Below, piece by piece: positions 28,651 through 39,871 of a stretch of DNA of 64,000 nucleotides (position 1 is the stretch's first letter; each line of letters begins with the position of its first letter). The stretch covers positions 1-64,000 of the forward strand of contig JAJFKG010000006.1 of the NCBI GenBank assembly GCA_021773335.1, read 5' to 3'. The notes below the pieces were generated by a model that searched no databases, was not told the DNA's origin, and was given only the letters and a program-made list of their open reading frames with translations. Origin of the DNA: Gammaproteobacteria bacterium. Lineage in GTDB: Bacteria > Pseudomonadota > Gammaproteobacteria > JAJFKG01. A program made the position numbers and the translations under genes.

Positions 28651-28875
28651 ATGGATAAATTAACAGTTGAAAAGTCATTACTCGATCAGCTCGAGCTCCG
28701 CGTCAGCGCCCTAGTTCAGACTTGTGAGCATCTAAAACGAGAAAATCATTTATTGCGCGAAAAACAGCTTATTTTAACACAAGAGCGCAATAAACTCATT
28801 GAAAAGAACCAGCTCACCAAAGAAAAAGTTCGGCATGTGTTAGGGCGTCTTAAAAGCAGCTTTAACTCAACATAA
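28651..28875 (+). CDS. ZapB-like coiled-coil protein (TIGR02449 type)
   Basis: A 74-residue protein that is almost entirely a predicted coiled coil (VEKSLLDQLELRVSALVQ through KVRHVLGRLKSSF). Small coiled-coil proteins of this size directly before zapA are common in gammaproteobacteria and are often described as ZapB-like or TIGR02449 family. A role at the division septum is inferred from context only. 94 bp separate it from zapA. Confidence 0.78.
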   Translation: MDKLTVEKSLLDQLELRVSALVQTCEHLKRENHLLREKQLILTQERNKLIEKNQLTKEKVRHVLGRLKSSFNST

Positions 28876-28969
28876 CTTATTAATTTATAACTATTCAGTA
28901 AATTTACTAAATAGTTACATTAATTTTAAAATATAAAATGAATAAACTCGCGCTTAATGGGGAACCACT

Positions 28970-29281
28970 ATGACAGATGATAATAGCGTCACCGTACACC
29001 TACTCAATCGACCTTTCCGAGTTAAATGCAAGAAGGAAAAAGCTGAGCAATTACAACGTGCGGCTTTTCAACTAGATGAGCAGATGCGTGAAATTCGTGA
29101 TGGCGGCAAGTTACTCGGCTTGGATCGCATCGCCATTATAGCCGCCTTAAACTTAAGCCACGAATTATTGAGCATTCATGATAAAAATGCACAGAAAATC
29201 AATGAGATGAATAATAGACTGAAAAGTCTTCAGCAAAAAATCGATGAAGTTCTCCCGCAAAACGAAGAAATGGAGTTATAA
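28970..29281 (+). CDS. zapA: Cell division protein ZapA
   Basis: ZapA binds FtsZ and bundles protofilaments at the division ring. The 103-residue protein has the N-terminal beta-rich part (VTVHLLNRPFRVKCKKEKAEQLQRAAFQLDEQM across about residues 7-40) and a C-terminal coiled coil (about 60-98). GGGGAACC lies before the ATG. The 6S RNA gene begins about 10 bp after its stop, the conserved zapA-ssrS-fau order. Confidence 0.93.
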   Translation: MTDDNSVTVHLLNRPFRVKCKKEKAEQLQRAAFQLDEQMREIRDGGKLLGLDRIAIIAALNLSHELLSIHDKNAQKINEMNNRLKSLQQKIDEVLPQNEEMEL

Positions 29282-29290
29282 TGGAACACT

Positions 29291-29473
29291 GGCGTTCTCT
29301 GTTGTAGAAAGTTCGAGCATAGCGTTACTTGAACCAACACTACAGATAAGGGGTTCGTCCCGTTGCAGTTGTTGTGCACGCCTGCCTAGTAGCAGGAAGC
29401 CTGATACAGCAACCCTTGATCCCCACCTGAACCTCACGGTTCAGTGTACGCAGCTCCTACAATGGGGGACGCC
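29291..29473 (+). ncRNA. ssrS: 6S RNA
   Basis: 6S RNA binds sigma-70 RNA polymerase by mimicking an open promoter and restrains transcription in stationary phase. The 183-nt region has no credible coding capacity and lies exactly between zapA and fau, where ssrS is found in gammaproteobacteria. The ends pair (GGCGTTCTC with the GGGGACGCC side, and TTGTAG with CTACAA), giving the closing stem. The 3' half contains CACCTGAACC and GGTTCAG followed by ACGCAGCTCC, parallel to the E. coli 6S hairpin. Exact ends are estimated from the closing helix. Confidence 0.88.
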
Positions 29474-29490
29474 TTAAATCTTTTAAGCTT

Positions 29491-30078
29491 ATGCAAACTA
29501 AAGCCACCACTCGTCAACAAATACGTCAACAACGCCAACAATTAAATGCCGCTGAAGCGCACAGCGCGGCCACGGCAATCTGCCAGCACATTACAACACA
29601 CACTAGCTTTAGCAGTAGTAAACATATCGCAATTTACTACACCTACGCAGGAGAAGTTGACACCAGTCTCATTGCACGGGCAATTTGGCGTGCTGATAAA
29701 CAATGTTACCTGCCTGTACTTGACGACAATCAACAACTACATTTTGTATGCTATGAGCAAGACACACCATTGGTTAGCAATCGTTATAATATCCTTGAGC
29801 CCACACCAAGCGCCACTAATGGACGCTCTCCGCAAGCGCTCGACTTAATTTTTTTGCCGCTTGTCGCGTTTGATCTGCACGGCAATCGACTTGGCATGGG
29901 CGCCGGCTATTATGATCGTACCTTTGCTTTCCTAGCACAGCAAACACGTCCCGCTAGGCCGAAATTGGTTGGCCTTGCTTACGAATTTCAACATATTGAG
30001 AGGCTGTCCAGCGATGACTGGGATATCCCACTAGATGCTATTGTCACCGAAAAGCAGTGGTATAAAGTAACCATTTAA
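29491..30078 (+). CDS. fau: 5-formyltetrahydrofolate cyclo-ligase
   Basis: YgfA/Fau converts 5-formyl-THF to 5,10-methenyl-THF with ATP, recovering folate made as a side product of glycine/serine one-carbon metabolism. The 195-residue protein shows the N-terminal RQQIRQQRQQLNAAEAHSAA, DLIFLPLVAFDLHGNRLGMGAGYYDRTFAFL (the substrate and ATP loop) and the C-terminal IPLDAIVTE. It follows the 6S RNA gene and is probably part of the same transcript, as in E. coli. Confidence 0.95.
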   Translation: MQTKATTRQQIRQQRQQLNAAEAHSAATAICQHITTHTSFSSSKHIAIYYTYAGEVDTSLIARAIWRADKQCYLPVLDDNQQLHFVCYEQDTPLVSNRYNILEPTPSATNGRSPQALDLIFLPLVAFDLHGNRLGMGAGYYDRTFAFLAQQTRPARPKLVGLAYEFQHIERLSSDDWDIPLDAIVTEKQWYKVTI

Positions 30079-30093
30079 CAAAAGGAATTATTA

Positions 30094-30552
30094 ATGAACT
30101 ATTGGTTAATGAAATCTGAACCCGATGTGTATGGCATTGACCACCTCATGCGAGAGTCTAACAAAACTGATCACTGGGATGGCGTGCGCAATTACCAAGT
30201 GCGCAATATGATGCGCGACGAAATGAAGAAAGGTGATTTAGCCTTTTTCTACCATTCCAACTGTAAACCACCCGGTATTGCCGGTATCGTAGAAATTGTC
30301 AGAGCAGGATATCCTGACTTTACGGCTTTTGATCCAGAAAGCAAATATTATGATCCCAAGAGTGATCCCGATAACCCACGCTGGTTCATGGTGGACGTCA
30401 AATTTAACAAGAAATTTAAACGTTTCATCAGCTTGGATGAAATTCGTCAACACCCACAACTGCGAGAAATGTTGATTGTCCGTAAGGGAAACCGTTTATC
30501 GATAACACCGGTGAGTAAACATGAATGGGATACTATCCTTGAGCTTAGCTAA
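30094..30552 (+). CDS. EVE domain-containing protein
   Basis: A 152-residue single-domain EVE protein, related to human thymocyte nuclear protein 1. The hallmark segments are YWLMKSEPDVYGIDHL, WDGVRNYQVRNMMR, GDLAFFYHSNCKPPGIAGIVEI and DPDNPRWFMVDVKF. EVE domains belong to the PUA-like fold and are thought to recognise modified bases in DNA or RNA. It lies 15 bp after fau on the same strand. The cellular target is unknown. Confidence 0.92.
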   Translation: MNYWLMKSEPDVYGIDHLMRESNKTDHWDGVRNYQVRNMMRDEMKKGDLAFFYHSNCKPPGIAGIVEIVRAGYPDFTAFDPESKYYDPKSDPDNPRWFMVDVKFNKKFKRFISLDEIRQHPQLREMLIVRKGNRLSITPVSKHEWDTILELS

Positions 30553-30556
30553 GGCC

Positions 30557-31582
30557 TTATTGCCACTCCAGGATAACTTTTCCGGTTTTTCCTGAACGCA
30601 TAATTTCAAATGCTTGTTGGTAATCATCAATGGCAAAGCGGTGCGTGATCACGGGCTCTAGCTCTAAGCCGCTTTGTAACATGCTAGTCATTTTATACCA
30701 AGTTTCAAACATCTCACGCCCGTAAATACCCTTTATATGCAAGCCTTTTAAAATAACATGATTCCAATTAATCTGTGTCTCAGCTGGCAAGAAACCCAAC
30801 AATGCGATACGACCACCATAGTTCATAGTGCCAAGCATCATATTAAACGCACTGGTATTTCCGGACATTTCTAGCCCAATATCAAAACCTTCCACAATAT
30901 TTAATTCGGGCATGATAGTGGACACATGCTGAGTTTTCACATTAACCGCTCGTGTTGCCCCCATCTGTTTTGCTAAATCGAGGCGATAATCGTTAACATC
31001 GGTGATAACAATATGTCTAGCACCTGCATGGCGAGCAACAGCAACTGCCATAATGCCAACAGGCCCAGCACCAGTAATTAATACATCTTCGCCTACTAAA
31101 TCATAAGACAATGCTGTATGCGTCGCATTCCCTAACGGGTCAAGCACAGCGGCCATATCGTCACTAATATTATCTGGTAGGCAGAAAGCATTAACCGCTG
31201 GTAAGACGAGATATTCTGCAAAACAACCCTCACGTGACCATCCCACACTAACCGTATTACGGCACAAATGACGTTTACCCGCACGACAATTGCGGCAATG
31301 GCCACAACTAATATGTCCCTCACCAGAGACACGATCACCGACTTTGAAACCAGCGACTTCACTACCTACGCCAACGACCTCACCAGCAAATTCATGCCCT
31401 GCAATGAGTGGTAATTGCAAGGTTTGGCTGGCCCAATCATCCCAATTATAGATATGGATGTCTGTGCCACAAATCGCTGTTTTTTTGATTTTGATGAGCA
31501 AGTCATTATGGCCTATGCTAGGCTCTGGGACTTCTTGCATCCATATGCCCATTTCTGCTTTTGCTTTAACAAGCGCTCTCAT
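30557..31582 (-). CDS. tdh: L-threonine 3-dehydrogenase
   Basis: Tdh oxidises threonine to 2-amino-3-ketobutyrate with NAD+. The 341-residue zinc-dependent MDR enzyme shows the catalytic zinc ligands ([29 protein letters not shown]), the structural zinc cluster [15 protein letters not shown] and the nucleotide motif [20 protein letters not shown] precedes the ATG. It follows kbl by 28 bp; together they split threonine to glycine and acetyl-CoA. Confidence 0.97.
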   Translation of the reverse strand: MRALVKAKAEMGIWMQEVPEPSIGHNDLLIKIKKTAICGTDIHIYNWDDWASQTLQLPLIAGHEFAGEVVGVGSEVAGFKVGDRVSGEGHISCGHCRNCRAGKRHLCRNTVSVGWSREGCFAEYLVLPAVNAFCLPDNISDDMAAVLDPLGNATHTALSYDLVGEDVLITGAGPVGIMAVAVARHAGARHIVITDVNDYRLDLAKQMGATRAVNVKTQHVSTIMPELNIVEGFDIGLEMSGNTSAFNMMLGTMNYGGRIALLGFLPAETQINWNHVILKGLHIKGIYGREMFETWYKMTSMLQSGLELEPVITHRFAIDDYQQAFEIMRSGKTGKVILEWQ

Positions 31583-31610
31583 ACTTGCTCCTCATGGCTA
31601 ATCAAAAAGA

Positions 31611-32801
31611 TCATTGGATAACACCGAGCTCGCTTCCCACTTTTGCAAACGCTGCAATCGCTTTTTCTAAGTGTTCGCGAGTATGCGCCGCTGACATTTG
31701 CGTACGTATGCGTGCTTGTCCCTTAGGTACTACCGGATATGAAAAACCAATCACATAGACACCCTCTGCAAGCAAACGATCTGCCACCTGGGTAGCTAAC
31801 TTGGCATCTCCTAACATCACTGGAATAATGGCATGCTCCCCTGGCACCAAGTCAAAACCAAGTTTTTGCATTTCGGTGCGGAAATACTCACTATTCTTAC
31901 GCAAGCGTTGACGCAATTCATCGCTTGCGTTGAGCAAATCCAATACTTCGAGTGATGCAGCAGTCAACGCCGGTGTTAACGCATTTGAAAACAAATAAGG
32001 ACGTGAACGTTGGCGCAGCCATTCAACAACTTCTTTTCTACCGCTAGTATAACCACCTGATGCTCCACCCAAGGCTTTGCCAAGCGTACCGGTAATGATA
32101 TCTACGCGCCCCATCACATCACAAAACTCATGCGTGCCACGGCCTTTTTCTCCGACAAAACCAACTGCATGGGAATCATCAACCATCACCAGTGCATTAT
32201 ATTTATCAGCCAAATCACAGATTGCTTTTAAGTTCGCAATAATGCCATCCATAGAAAACACACCATCAGTCGCGATCAAACGATAGCGACAATCTTGTGC
32301 TTCCTGCAGTTTACTTTCCAAATCAGCCATATCATTATTCGCATAGCGAAAACGTTTTGCCTTACATAACCGTACACCATCAATGATGCTTGCATGATTA
32401 AGTGCATCACTAATAATCGCATCTTCATTTGTCAGAATAGTCTCAAATAAGCCTGCATTCGCATCAAAACAGGAAGAATACAAAATCGTGTCTTGCATAC
32501 CTAAAAACTGACTGATCTTTTCTTCCAAATTTCTATGAATAGTTTGAGTACCACAGATAAAGCGCACCGAAGCCATACCAAAACCATATTTATCCAAAGC
32601 TTGTTTAGCCGCTGCAATTGGACGCGGATGATCTGCTAAGCCTAAATAATTATTGGCACAAAAATTAATAACATGACTGCCATCTTCCAGCGTAATCGAT
32701 GCCGCTTGTGGTGAAGCAATATAGCGTTCTTGTTTATAAAGACCCGTTTCACGTAACACTTGTGTCTCAAGTGCCAAATGCTCAAATAGTGTTCTTCCCA
32801 T
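31611..32801 (-). CDS. kbl: 2-amino-3-ketobutyrate coenzyme A ligase
   Basis: Kbl cleaves 2-amino-3-ketobutyrate with CoA into glycine and acetyl-CoA. The 396-residue PLP enzyme of the alpha-oxoamine synthase family shows [32 protein letters not shown] and the Schiff-base lysine in [18 protein letters not shown] start at 32801, where AGAGGAAG is well placed; an in-frame ATG at 32822 would add seven residues. Glycine made here can enter the Gcv system encoded in the same window. Confidence 0.96.
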   Translation of the reverse strand: MGRTLFEHLALETQVLRETGLYKQERYIASPQAASITLEDGSHVINFCANNYLGLADHPRPIAAAKQALDKYGFGMASVRFICGTQTIHRNLEEKISQFLGMQDTILYSSCFDANAGLFETILTNEDAIISDALNHASIIDGVRLCKAKRFRYANNDMADLESKLQEAQDCRYRLIATDGVFSMDGIIANLKAICDLADKYNALVMVDDSHAVGFVGEKGRGTHEFCDVMGRVDIITGTLGKALGGASGGYTSGRKEVVEWLRQRSRPYLFSNALTPALTAASLEVLDLLNASDELRQRLRKNSEYFRTEMQKLGFDLVPGEHAIIPVMLGDAKLATQVADRLLAEGVYVIGFSYPVVPKGQARIRTQMSAAHTREHLEKAIAAFAKVGSELGVIQ

Positions 32802-32907
32802 TGTGCTTCCTCTTAATCTCACCGGTGGGTATAATGGCTGTCACCATATACGCTGATTTATAAATCGTCAAGCTTCGTTACTAGGAACTGATACAAAAGG
32901 AAATTTA

Positions 32908-33609
32908 ATGATTTTTCGCCAATTATTTGATAATGAAAGTTTCACTTATACCTATCTAATCGCTGATCAACAAGCAAAAAAAGCCATCCTCGTTGATCCA
33001 GTCATTACTCAAGTCGAACGTGATCTACGTTTGCTTGCAGAGTTCGATCTAACACTGAGCCACACTTTAGAAACACATATTCACGCGGATCATATTACTG
33101 GCGCACATGCGCTACGCCAACAAACCAATTGCAAAATTATCGTGCCCGCCAATGCGACAGAAATACATGGTGAAGATAAAAAAATTCAACACGCTGAAGT
33201 TTTAAAGCTCGGCCATATCAATATTACTGCACTTGCCACTCCCGGCCATACAGACGACAGCATGATTTATGTTGTTAATAAACATTGTGTGCTTACTGGT
33301 GATACACTGTTTGTGCGTGGCTGTGGCCGTACTGATTTCCAGCATGGTGATCCAGGTCAACTCTATGATTCTATTCAAATGCACTTATTTAGCTTGCCCG
33401 ATGACACACTGGTATATCCTGGGCATGACTATAATGGCCACACGCATTCAACTGTTGGCGAGGAAAAACAGTGGAACCCACGGCTAGCTGAGCGCACACG
33501 TGAAGAATTTATCAGCATCATGGAAAATCTCAATTTACCCACGCCGAAAAAAATTAAAGAATCTGTACCTGCCAATCGTTATTGCGGTAATCTAGACGTA
33601 GTGCCATAA
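32908..33609 (+). CDS. Persulfide dioxygenase-like metallo-beta-lactamase-fold protein
   Basis: A 233-residue MBL-fold protein close in motif pattern to ETHE1/persulfide dioxygenases, which oxidise glutathione persulfide to sulfite using one iron. It shows ETHIHADHITGAHALR (His/Asp ligands), TPGHTDDSMIYV, LTGDTLFVRGCGRTDFQHGDPGQLYDSI and VYPGHDYNGHTHSTVGEE. The RGCGRTDFQ segment distinguishes this group from glyoxalase II. A link with the TSUP transporter and the rhodanese in the window is possible but unproven. AAAGGAAA precedes the ATG. Confidence 0.88.
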   Translation: MIFRQLFDNESFTYTYLIADQQAKKAILVDPVITQVERDLRLLAEFDLTLSHTLETHIHADHITGAHALRQQTNCKIIVPANATEIHGEDKKIQHAEVLKLGHINITALATPGHTDDSMIYVVNKHCVLTGDTLFVRGCGRTDFQHGDPGQLYDSIQMHLFSLPDDTLVYPGHDYNGHTHSTVGEEKQWNPRLAERTREEFISIMENLNLPTPKKIKESVPANRYCGNLDVVP

Positions 33610-33650
33610 GCCTTGCCATCCTGAGTCGATGTATCCCCACGAATTACTTT

Positions 33651-33700
33651 GAAAAAAGAATCGTCGCAACAAAGCTCGCGCAAAAAAACCGAAGCTTTAA
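33651..33700. repeat. Repeat family C, half copy
   Basis: About 50 bp starting GAAAAAAGAATCG and ending GAAGCTTTAA, closely related to 34970-35016 at the groEL 3' end (shared GCAACAAAGCTC and GAAGCTTT). It sits immediately after the stop of the unknown gene at 33701-34237. It has the same position relative to a minus-strand stop codon as the second copy. Confidence 0.6.
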
Positions 33701-34237
33701 TTAGGCGTATAAACGTTCTTCTGCATGCGCAGTAACCACCGTCACCCCTAATAAATCACGAGAAAAGGCTGGGTTCTCAATATAAAGATTCTCATCACTT
33801 GGATTAGGATAATAACCATGCACATTACAGCTATTTAAAAAACCGTGCCGTAATAATAAGCCTTGTTGGCGACCTTCAACAGCAGCTTCCGCAATACTGA
33901 CTTTTAAAACGCCGTGGCCAGGCCCCATAAAACGCGCATGTCTAAGGGCTGATCGCTTATTGAAAAACACTGGGCGACGGACAATATATTTATCGATTGC
34001 ACTAAGCATACGCACTAATGTTTTTGGCAATTGCCCCTTCTTACCAAAACGCGTGAATTCAGGACATAACAAGTAAAGTTTAATATAGTGATTAGGATCA
34101 GCTTGATATTGGTGAATCGAAGATTGGCGAAATTGTACTTCACCTAAAAATCTCTTCATTTGGTTTTTTTTGATTGTTTGGCGCAAGCTTGCACGTCGGG
34201 TAACGTTAAAACTCCACTCACCAGCTAAGATAAACAT
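33701..34237 (-). CDS. Hypothetical protein
   Basis: A 178-residue protein that I do not recognise. It has no signal peptide or membrane segment and is rich in Arg/Lys, His and Phe. Visible landmarks are an N-terminal MFILAGEWSFNVTRRASLR, a middle region SAIDKYIVRRPVFFNKRSALRHARF and a C-terminal region with NVHGYYPNP and DENLYIENPAF. I start at 34237, where AGAGG is well placed, rather than at an upstream in-frame ATG (34255). It stands alone next to a decayed region and a dispersed repeat, a setting common for lineage-specific genes. An effector role is possible, but nothing in the sequence shows it. Confidence 0.6.
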   Translation of the reverse strand: MFILAGEWSFNVTRRASLRQTIKKNQMKRFLGEVQFRQSSIHQYQADPNHYIKLYLLCPEFTRFGKKGQLPKTLVRMLSAIDKYIVRRPVFFNKRSALRHARFMGPGHGVLKVSIAEAAVEGRQQGLLLRHGFLNSCNVHGYYPNPSDENLYIENPAFSRDLLGVTVVTAHAEERLYA

Positions 34238-34353
34238 GTGGCCCCTCTTCACCATCTGGAATGATTATTAATTTTGTCAATTAGTTTAGTATCGTTAGAA
34301 CCATTAATACGGACTTAGTGCCATCCAACCAATGCCAAGAAATGTAGTGAGAT

Positions 34354-34554
34354 CCTACACCTAAGCCGAATGATGATCCACAAGCGGCTGCTTATTTCAG
34401 CAAGTTATGTGGCTTCCCCAGCTCATTAATAATTCTAAGTGATAGATTGAACGTTATCTTACCGTATAAATCTTAAGGCAGCCTTAACAAGGCTAAAGAG
34501 TTTACCAACGTTTTCAATCAGTTGGGTGCACAATACTCAATTGTTGCCAAGTAA
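34354..34554 (+). pseudogene. Possible decayed coding remnant
   Basis: Within the gene-free stretch 34256-35016, one plus-strand frame reads protein-like segments (PKPNDDPQAAAYFSKLCGF, then after an in-frame TAA at 34474-34476, NKAKEFTNVFNQLGAQYSI, ending at TAA 34552-34554). No start codon or ribosome binding site is present, and stops close the frame upstream. This looks like the tail of a dead gene, but by-eye evidence is weak and the other frames are not clearly excluded. Confidence 0.3.
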
Positions 34555-34697
34555 TGATAATTCATTGAATTAAGATAAAAAACTAGAATTTTCTAAATGT
34601 CACATCGATATAGAATACCGGTATTTAAACACTCAGGATCTGACGAATATCCGCGAAGTAATCTTCCCCTGAATTATCCAGAGAAACCGACTTTGGT

Positions 34698-34787
34698 GTA
34701 GCCTTAAGCGCGCCTGCGTGCGCATCAAGATTTGGTGGTCATTAATATTAAACCTTGATGCGCCGCTGTGCGGCTTATCAAGACTGC
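34698..34787. repeat. REP-B-like unit, diverged
   Basis: A roughly 90-bp unit starting GTAGCCTTAAGCGCGCC and containing ATCAAG and CCTTGATGCGCCGC, then GCGGCTTATCAAGACTGC. It has the REP-B layout, but one outer arm has mutated (AAGACTGC in place of AAGGCTAC). The family leader is not present here. It lies downstream of groEL. Confidence 0.65.
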
Positions 34788-34832
34788 GAAACTGTTCTGA
34801 TTTTGGCGAAGGCGCTTAGTCTCTCGATAAAC

Positions 34833-34857
34833 AAAACCCCACTAAAAGTGGGGTTTT
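34833..34857. terminator. Strong bidirectional hairpin terminator
   Basis: A perfect 11-bp stem, AAAACCCCACT and AGTGGGGTTTT, with an AAA loop, flanked by A and T runs. It can act on both strands. On the minus strand it lies about 160 bp after the groEL stop and is the likely end of the groESL transcript. Confidence 0.8.
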
Positions 34858-34889
34858 GCTAGACGGGGTTAGACCTGGAAGGTACGACG

Positions 34890-36702
<1,813 letters not shown>

Positions 36703-36709
36703 TCAGGCC

Positions 36710-37006
36710 TTAGCCTTCAACAACACCCATGATATCCTCTTCACGCATAACCACGATCTCTTGACCATCGACCTTGACTTCGGTGCCAGCGTATTTACCA
36801 AATAAAATCTTGTCGCCTTTCTGGACGTCAAGCGCGCGAACATCGCCATTATCGAGGGCCTTACCTGGGCCAACGGCAACGACAACACCACGTGATGGTT
36901 TTTCTGTTGCGCTATCGGGGATCACAATCCCACCGGCGCTTTTACGCTCTTCTTCTTCACGACGCACAATAACGCGATCATGCAAAGGGCGAATATTAGT
37001 ACTCAT
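36710..37006 (-). CDS. groES: Co-chaperonin GroES (Hsp10)
   Basis: A 98-residue heptameric lid of the GroEL chamber. It shows [37 protein letters not shown] (mobile loop included, read in two parts around residue 20) and the C-terminal [17 protein letters not shown]. It is first in the groESL operon and is preceded by a promoter and CIRCE operator about 200 bp upstream, leaving a long untranslated leader. Confidence 0.98.
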   Translation of the reverse strand: MSTNIRPLHDRVIVRREEEERKSAGGIVIPDSATEKPSRGVVVAVGPGKALDNGDVRALDVQKGDKILFGKYAGTEVKVDGQEIVVMREEDIMGVVEG

Positions 37007-37209
37007 GCTCTATACTCCTGTTGCATTAACAAAAATAAAGTTAAATCCTGAAAAAATCCCATGCTTGCTACACCATTCGTCATGATTACTAGCTAAACAC
37101 TGCCGCTTAATATGTGGCAAACTCACGATTTTTCAAGGGTAACTACAAAGCAGTGTGCCGAATTATCGTTCAATCAATTGATTTTTATAAAAAAAATCAA
37201 AAAACACGA

Positions 37210-37236
37210 TTAGCACTCTCACTTATCGAGTGCTAA
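37210..37236. promoter_or_regulatory. CIRCE operator (HrcA binding site)
   Basis: TTAGCACTC, nine bases and GAGTGCTAA form a perfect 9-9-9 CIRCE inverted repeat upstream of groES. HrcA repressor binding here would couple groESL to heat shock in the manner known from many bacteria but absent from E. coli. hrcA itself is not in the window. Confidence 0.95.
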
Positions 37237-37263
37237 TGATAACGATATAATCAATAGAGTCAA
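37236..37263 (-). promoter_or_regulatory. groESL sigma-70-like promoter
   Basis: On the minus strand TTGACT (37258-37263), a 16-bp spacer and TATCAT (37236-37241) lead straight into the CIRCE element, so a bound repressor would cover the start site. The gap 37007-37362 between groES and dsbD holds this promoter and otherwise no gene. Confidence 0.65.
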
Positions 37264-37362
37264 GTCACCTTTAACCAAAATGGCGCGTACCCTTGGCATG
37301 GTTACTGTTAAAATTTCACGGCTAGGGTAAAATCGCTCATCCGTTGCTAAGCAGGCCACAAT

Positions 37363-39216
37363 ATGTTCAAAAAAAACGCTTTGTTAATACTATTGGTAGC
37401 CATATTCATGGCTAGCAGCCTAGTGAGCATGGTGACCCAGGCACAAAATCAGCCCAAAAATACTAAAAAAGAACCCTTACCAATCAATCAGGCCTTCGCT
37501 TTCACTGCTAAGGTTGAACCTCCGAATACCTTAGTCCTGCATTGGAAAATGGCCCCTGGCTATTACCTTTACCGCGATCGTTTTCATTTCAAACGTATCA
37601 AGCCACAAAATGCTTATCTCGCAAACCAAGACTTACCTCCAGGCTTAACGCGCAAAGATGATATCGTGGGTACGTATCAAGTTTATATGCAGCAACTATC
37701 ACTACCGTTAACAATTCTCAATAACCAAGGCAACACAAGCAGCATTGAAGTTGATTACCAAGGATGTTCCGACGCTGGTTTTTGTTATCCGCCCACACGC
37801 AGATTAGTCTCTTTTGATCCCGCTGATATCAGCAGCAAATCGATTACCATCAAAGAGGTTGAACCTGCTAACCAGCAAACTATACCCATTAGCCAGCAAG
37901 ATAAAGTCACGCAGTTACTCTTAAATAAAAGTTGGCTGTGGATTTTATTAGGCTTTTTTGGCTTTGGCCTATTGCTCGCTTTCACCCCTTGCGTGTTACC
38001 GATGGTGCCAATTTTATCGGGAATTATTATCGGTCATGGCGTTAAGATCAGTACCCGCAAAGGTTTCAGTCTTTCGAGCGCTTATGTGCTCGGAATGGCA
38101 ATCACTTACGCCATCGCGGGTGTCATCGTGGCATCGATCGGTAGCGGCATACAAGCGGCACTACAAAATGCTTGGGTACTTGGCATCTTCAGTTTGGTAT
38201 TCGTGTTGCTCGCCCTATCCTTGTTTGGTGTTTATAGCCTACATTTACCGCAACGTTGGCAAGAGCGCATCACGAATGTCAGCCACCGCCAAAAAAGTGG
38301 AACCTACATCGGCGTTGCTGTCATGGGCTGCCTCTCGACATTAATAGTCTCGCCTTGCGTTACAGCGCCTTTGGTAGGTGTGCTTGCGTATATTGCACAA
38401 ACAGGAAATATGTTACTCGGTGGATTAACCCTATTCATCATGGCACTTGGTATGGGTTTGCCATTGTTAATAATCGGTACCTTCGGCAGTCAATTTTTAC
38501 CAAAAGCCGGGCCATGGACGAATGGTATTAAAGCGTTCTTCGGTGTTTTACTCTTAGCGGTAGCCATCTATCTGCTCGAACGTATTATCCCAGCTCTTGT
38601 CGCCATGTTTTTATGGGCCGCACTCTTAATCATTTCCGCCATCTATATGGGCGCGTTTAATGGCCGCACGACGGGCTGGGGTAAGCTTTGGAAAGGCACC
38701 GGTATTATTGTAATGATTTACGGCATTGTACTTATGCTTGGCGCCTTCCTCGGTAATACTAACCCATTACACCCTTTGGAAAACTTTCACATTAATCAGC
38801 ACCAAGGCCGCAGTTTTGCTGCAACCCGCTCGCATAAAGTGAAATTTACCCGCGTAAAAAGCTATAGCGACCTCCAGCGTGAATTAAACCTCGCTAAGCG
38901 TACTGACAAACCTGTGCTACTCGACTTCTATGCCGATTGGTGTATCGCCTGCAAAGAAATGGAAAAATACACATTCAATGCACCGCAGGTACGTAACCAG
39001 CTACAACACTTTATATTATTACAGGCGGATGTCACCGCAAATGATGCAATTGATAAGGAATTAGAAAAACGCTTTAATGTCATCGCGCCACCCACCATAT
39101 TATTTTTGGCCCCGAACGGCGGTGAAATCCCCAACTCACGTATTGTCGGCGAAATGGGGCCAAAACCATTCTTACAGCAAATCAATAACATATTGTCTAA
39201 AGAAAAAAGGATTTAA
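37363..39216 (+). CDS. dsbD: Thiol:disulfide interchange protein DsbD
   Basis: DsbD carries electrons from cytoplasmic thioredoxin across the inner membrane to periplasmic DsbC/DsbG and cytochrome-maturation proteins. The 617-residue protein has a signal peptide (about 1-28) and an alpha domain with the redox pair in GCSDAGFCYPP (about 130-140). Eight membrane helices follow, with cysteines in FTPCVLPMVP and VSPCVTAPLVG. A C-terminal thioredoxin-like domain carries YADWCIACKEME (about 520-535). All three cysteine pairs are intact. dsbD near groESL also occurs in E. coli. Confidence 0.96.
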   Translation: MFKKNALLILLVAIFMASSLVSMVTQAQNQPKNTKKEPLPINQAFAFTAKVEPPNTLVLHWKMAPGYYLYRDRFHFKRIKPQNAYLANQDLPPGLTRKDDIVGTYQVYMQQLSLPLTILNNQGNTSSIEVDYQGCSDAGFCYPPTRRLVSFDPADISSKSITIKEVEPANQQTIPISQQDKVTQLLLNKSWLWILLGFFGFGLLLAFTPCVLPMVPILSGIIIGHGVKISTRKGFSLSSAYVLGMAITYAIAGVIVASIGSGIQAALQNAWVLGIFSLVFVLLALSLFGVYSLHLPQRWQERITNVSHRQKSGTYIGVAVMGCLSTLIVSPCVTAPLVGVLAYIAQTGNMLLGGLTLFIMALGMGLPLLIIGTFGSQFLPKAGPWTNGIKAFFGVLLLAVAIYLLERIIPALVAMFLWAALLIISAIYMGAFNGRTTGWGKLWKGTGIIVMIYGIVLMLGAFLGNTNPLHPLENFHINQHQGRSFAATRSHKVKFTRVKSYSDLQRELNLAKRTDKPVLLDFYADWCIACKEMEKYTFNAPQVRNQLQHFILLQADVTANDAIDKELEKRFNVIAPPTILFLAPNGGEIPNSRIVGEMGPKPFLQQINNILSKEKRI

Positions 39217-39221
39217 CGCGC

Positions 39222-39710
39222 ATGGAACGCAGTAATTATTCTCTAGTAAAAAAATTGGGGTTAATTTTACTGAACACCACTCTACTAATTTACGGTATCC
39301 ACTCATCCGCTGAATCACTTAACTTAACACTATCACCAAACTTTCCAATCTCTATGCCTGCTAAAACAGTCAAAAAGAAAAAAACAACAAAACCCTCGGA
39401 TGATACTCTCAACGTTATCGCTGCTGTCGAATCATCAAAACAATTAGGCGAGCAGTGCCAAGCATTAGTAGTGTACTGTTATAGTGATAATTTGCTGGGT
39501 AAACGCTTTTCCATCGGGCAATTACCCATGGTGCATCAGCGCTTTGTGACAGATCTTAAAGGCAATAACTATTGTGCACCTGAAAGTATTAGCAGCTGGA
39601 ACCCCGATGCGTGGCGTAGTTTTGTTGGCGCGGAAGAAAACATGTGTAGCCGTTATTTCGCGCAAGCCTGCAAAATGGGTTGTAAAGTGCGATGGCAGCG
39701 TAGTCAATAA
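39222..39710 (+). CDS. Hypothetical exported Cys-rich protein
   Basis: A 162-residue protein I do not recognise. An N-terminal hydrophobic segment (about 11-30, LGLILLNTTLLIYGIHSSA) looks like a signal peptide, followed by a Lys-rich linker (KTVKKKKTTKP). The mature part has six cysteines (in GEQCQALVVYCYSD, NNYCAPESI, NMCSRYFAQACKMGCK), which suggests disulfides in the periplasm. It starts 5 bp after the dsbD stop and is surely co-transcribed. A substrate or partner relation with DsbD is an attractive inference. Confidence 0.7.
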   Translation: MERSNYSLVKKLGLILLNTTLLIYGIHSSAESLNLTLSPNFPISMPAKTVKKKKTTKPSDDTLNVIAAVESSKQLGEQCQALVVYCYSDNLLGKRFSIGQLPMVHQRFVTDLKGNNYCAPESISSWNPDAWRSFVGAEENMCSRYFAQACKMGCKVRWQRSQ

Positions 39711-39871
39711 ATCCGTATTATTTTTCAAATTTCTTATTAAACAAAACACGTATTATCTATTGTATTCTGTGCAACTTTTGTTTATTTTTAGCTTATCATT
39801 AGTTAACATCCTTACCCTCTCACGCACCAACCGTTTTAACTATATATCCTGATATCCTGGAAAGCACAATC

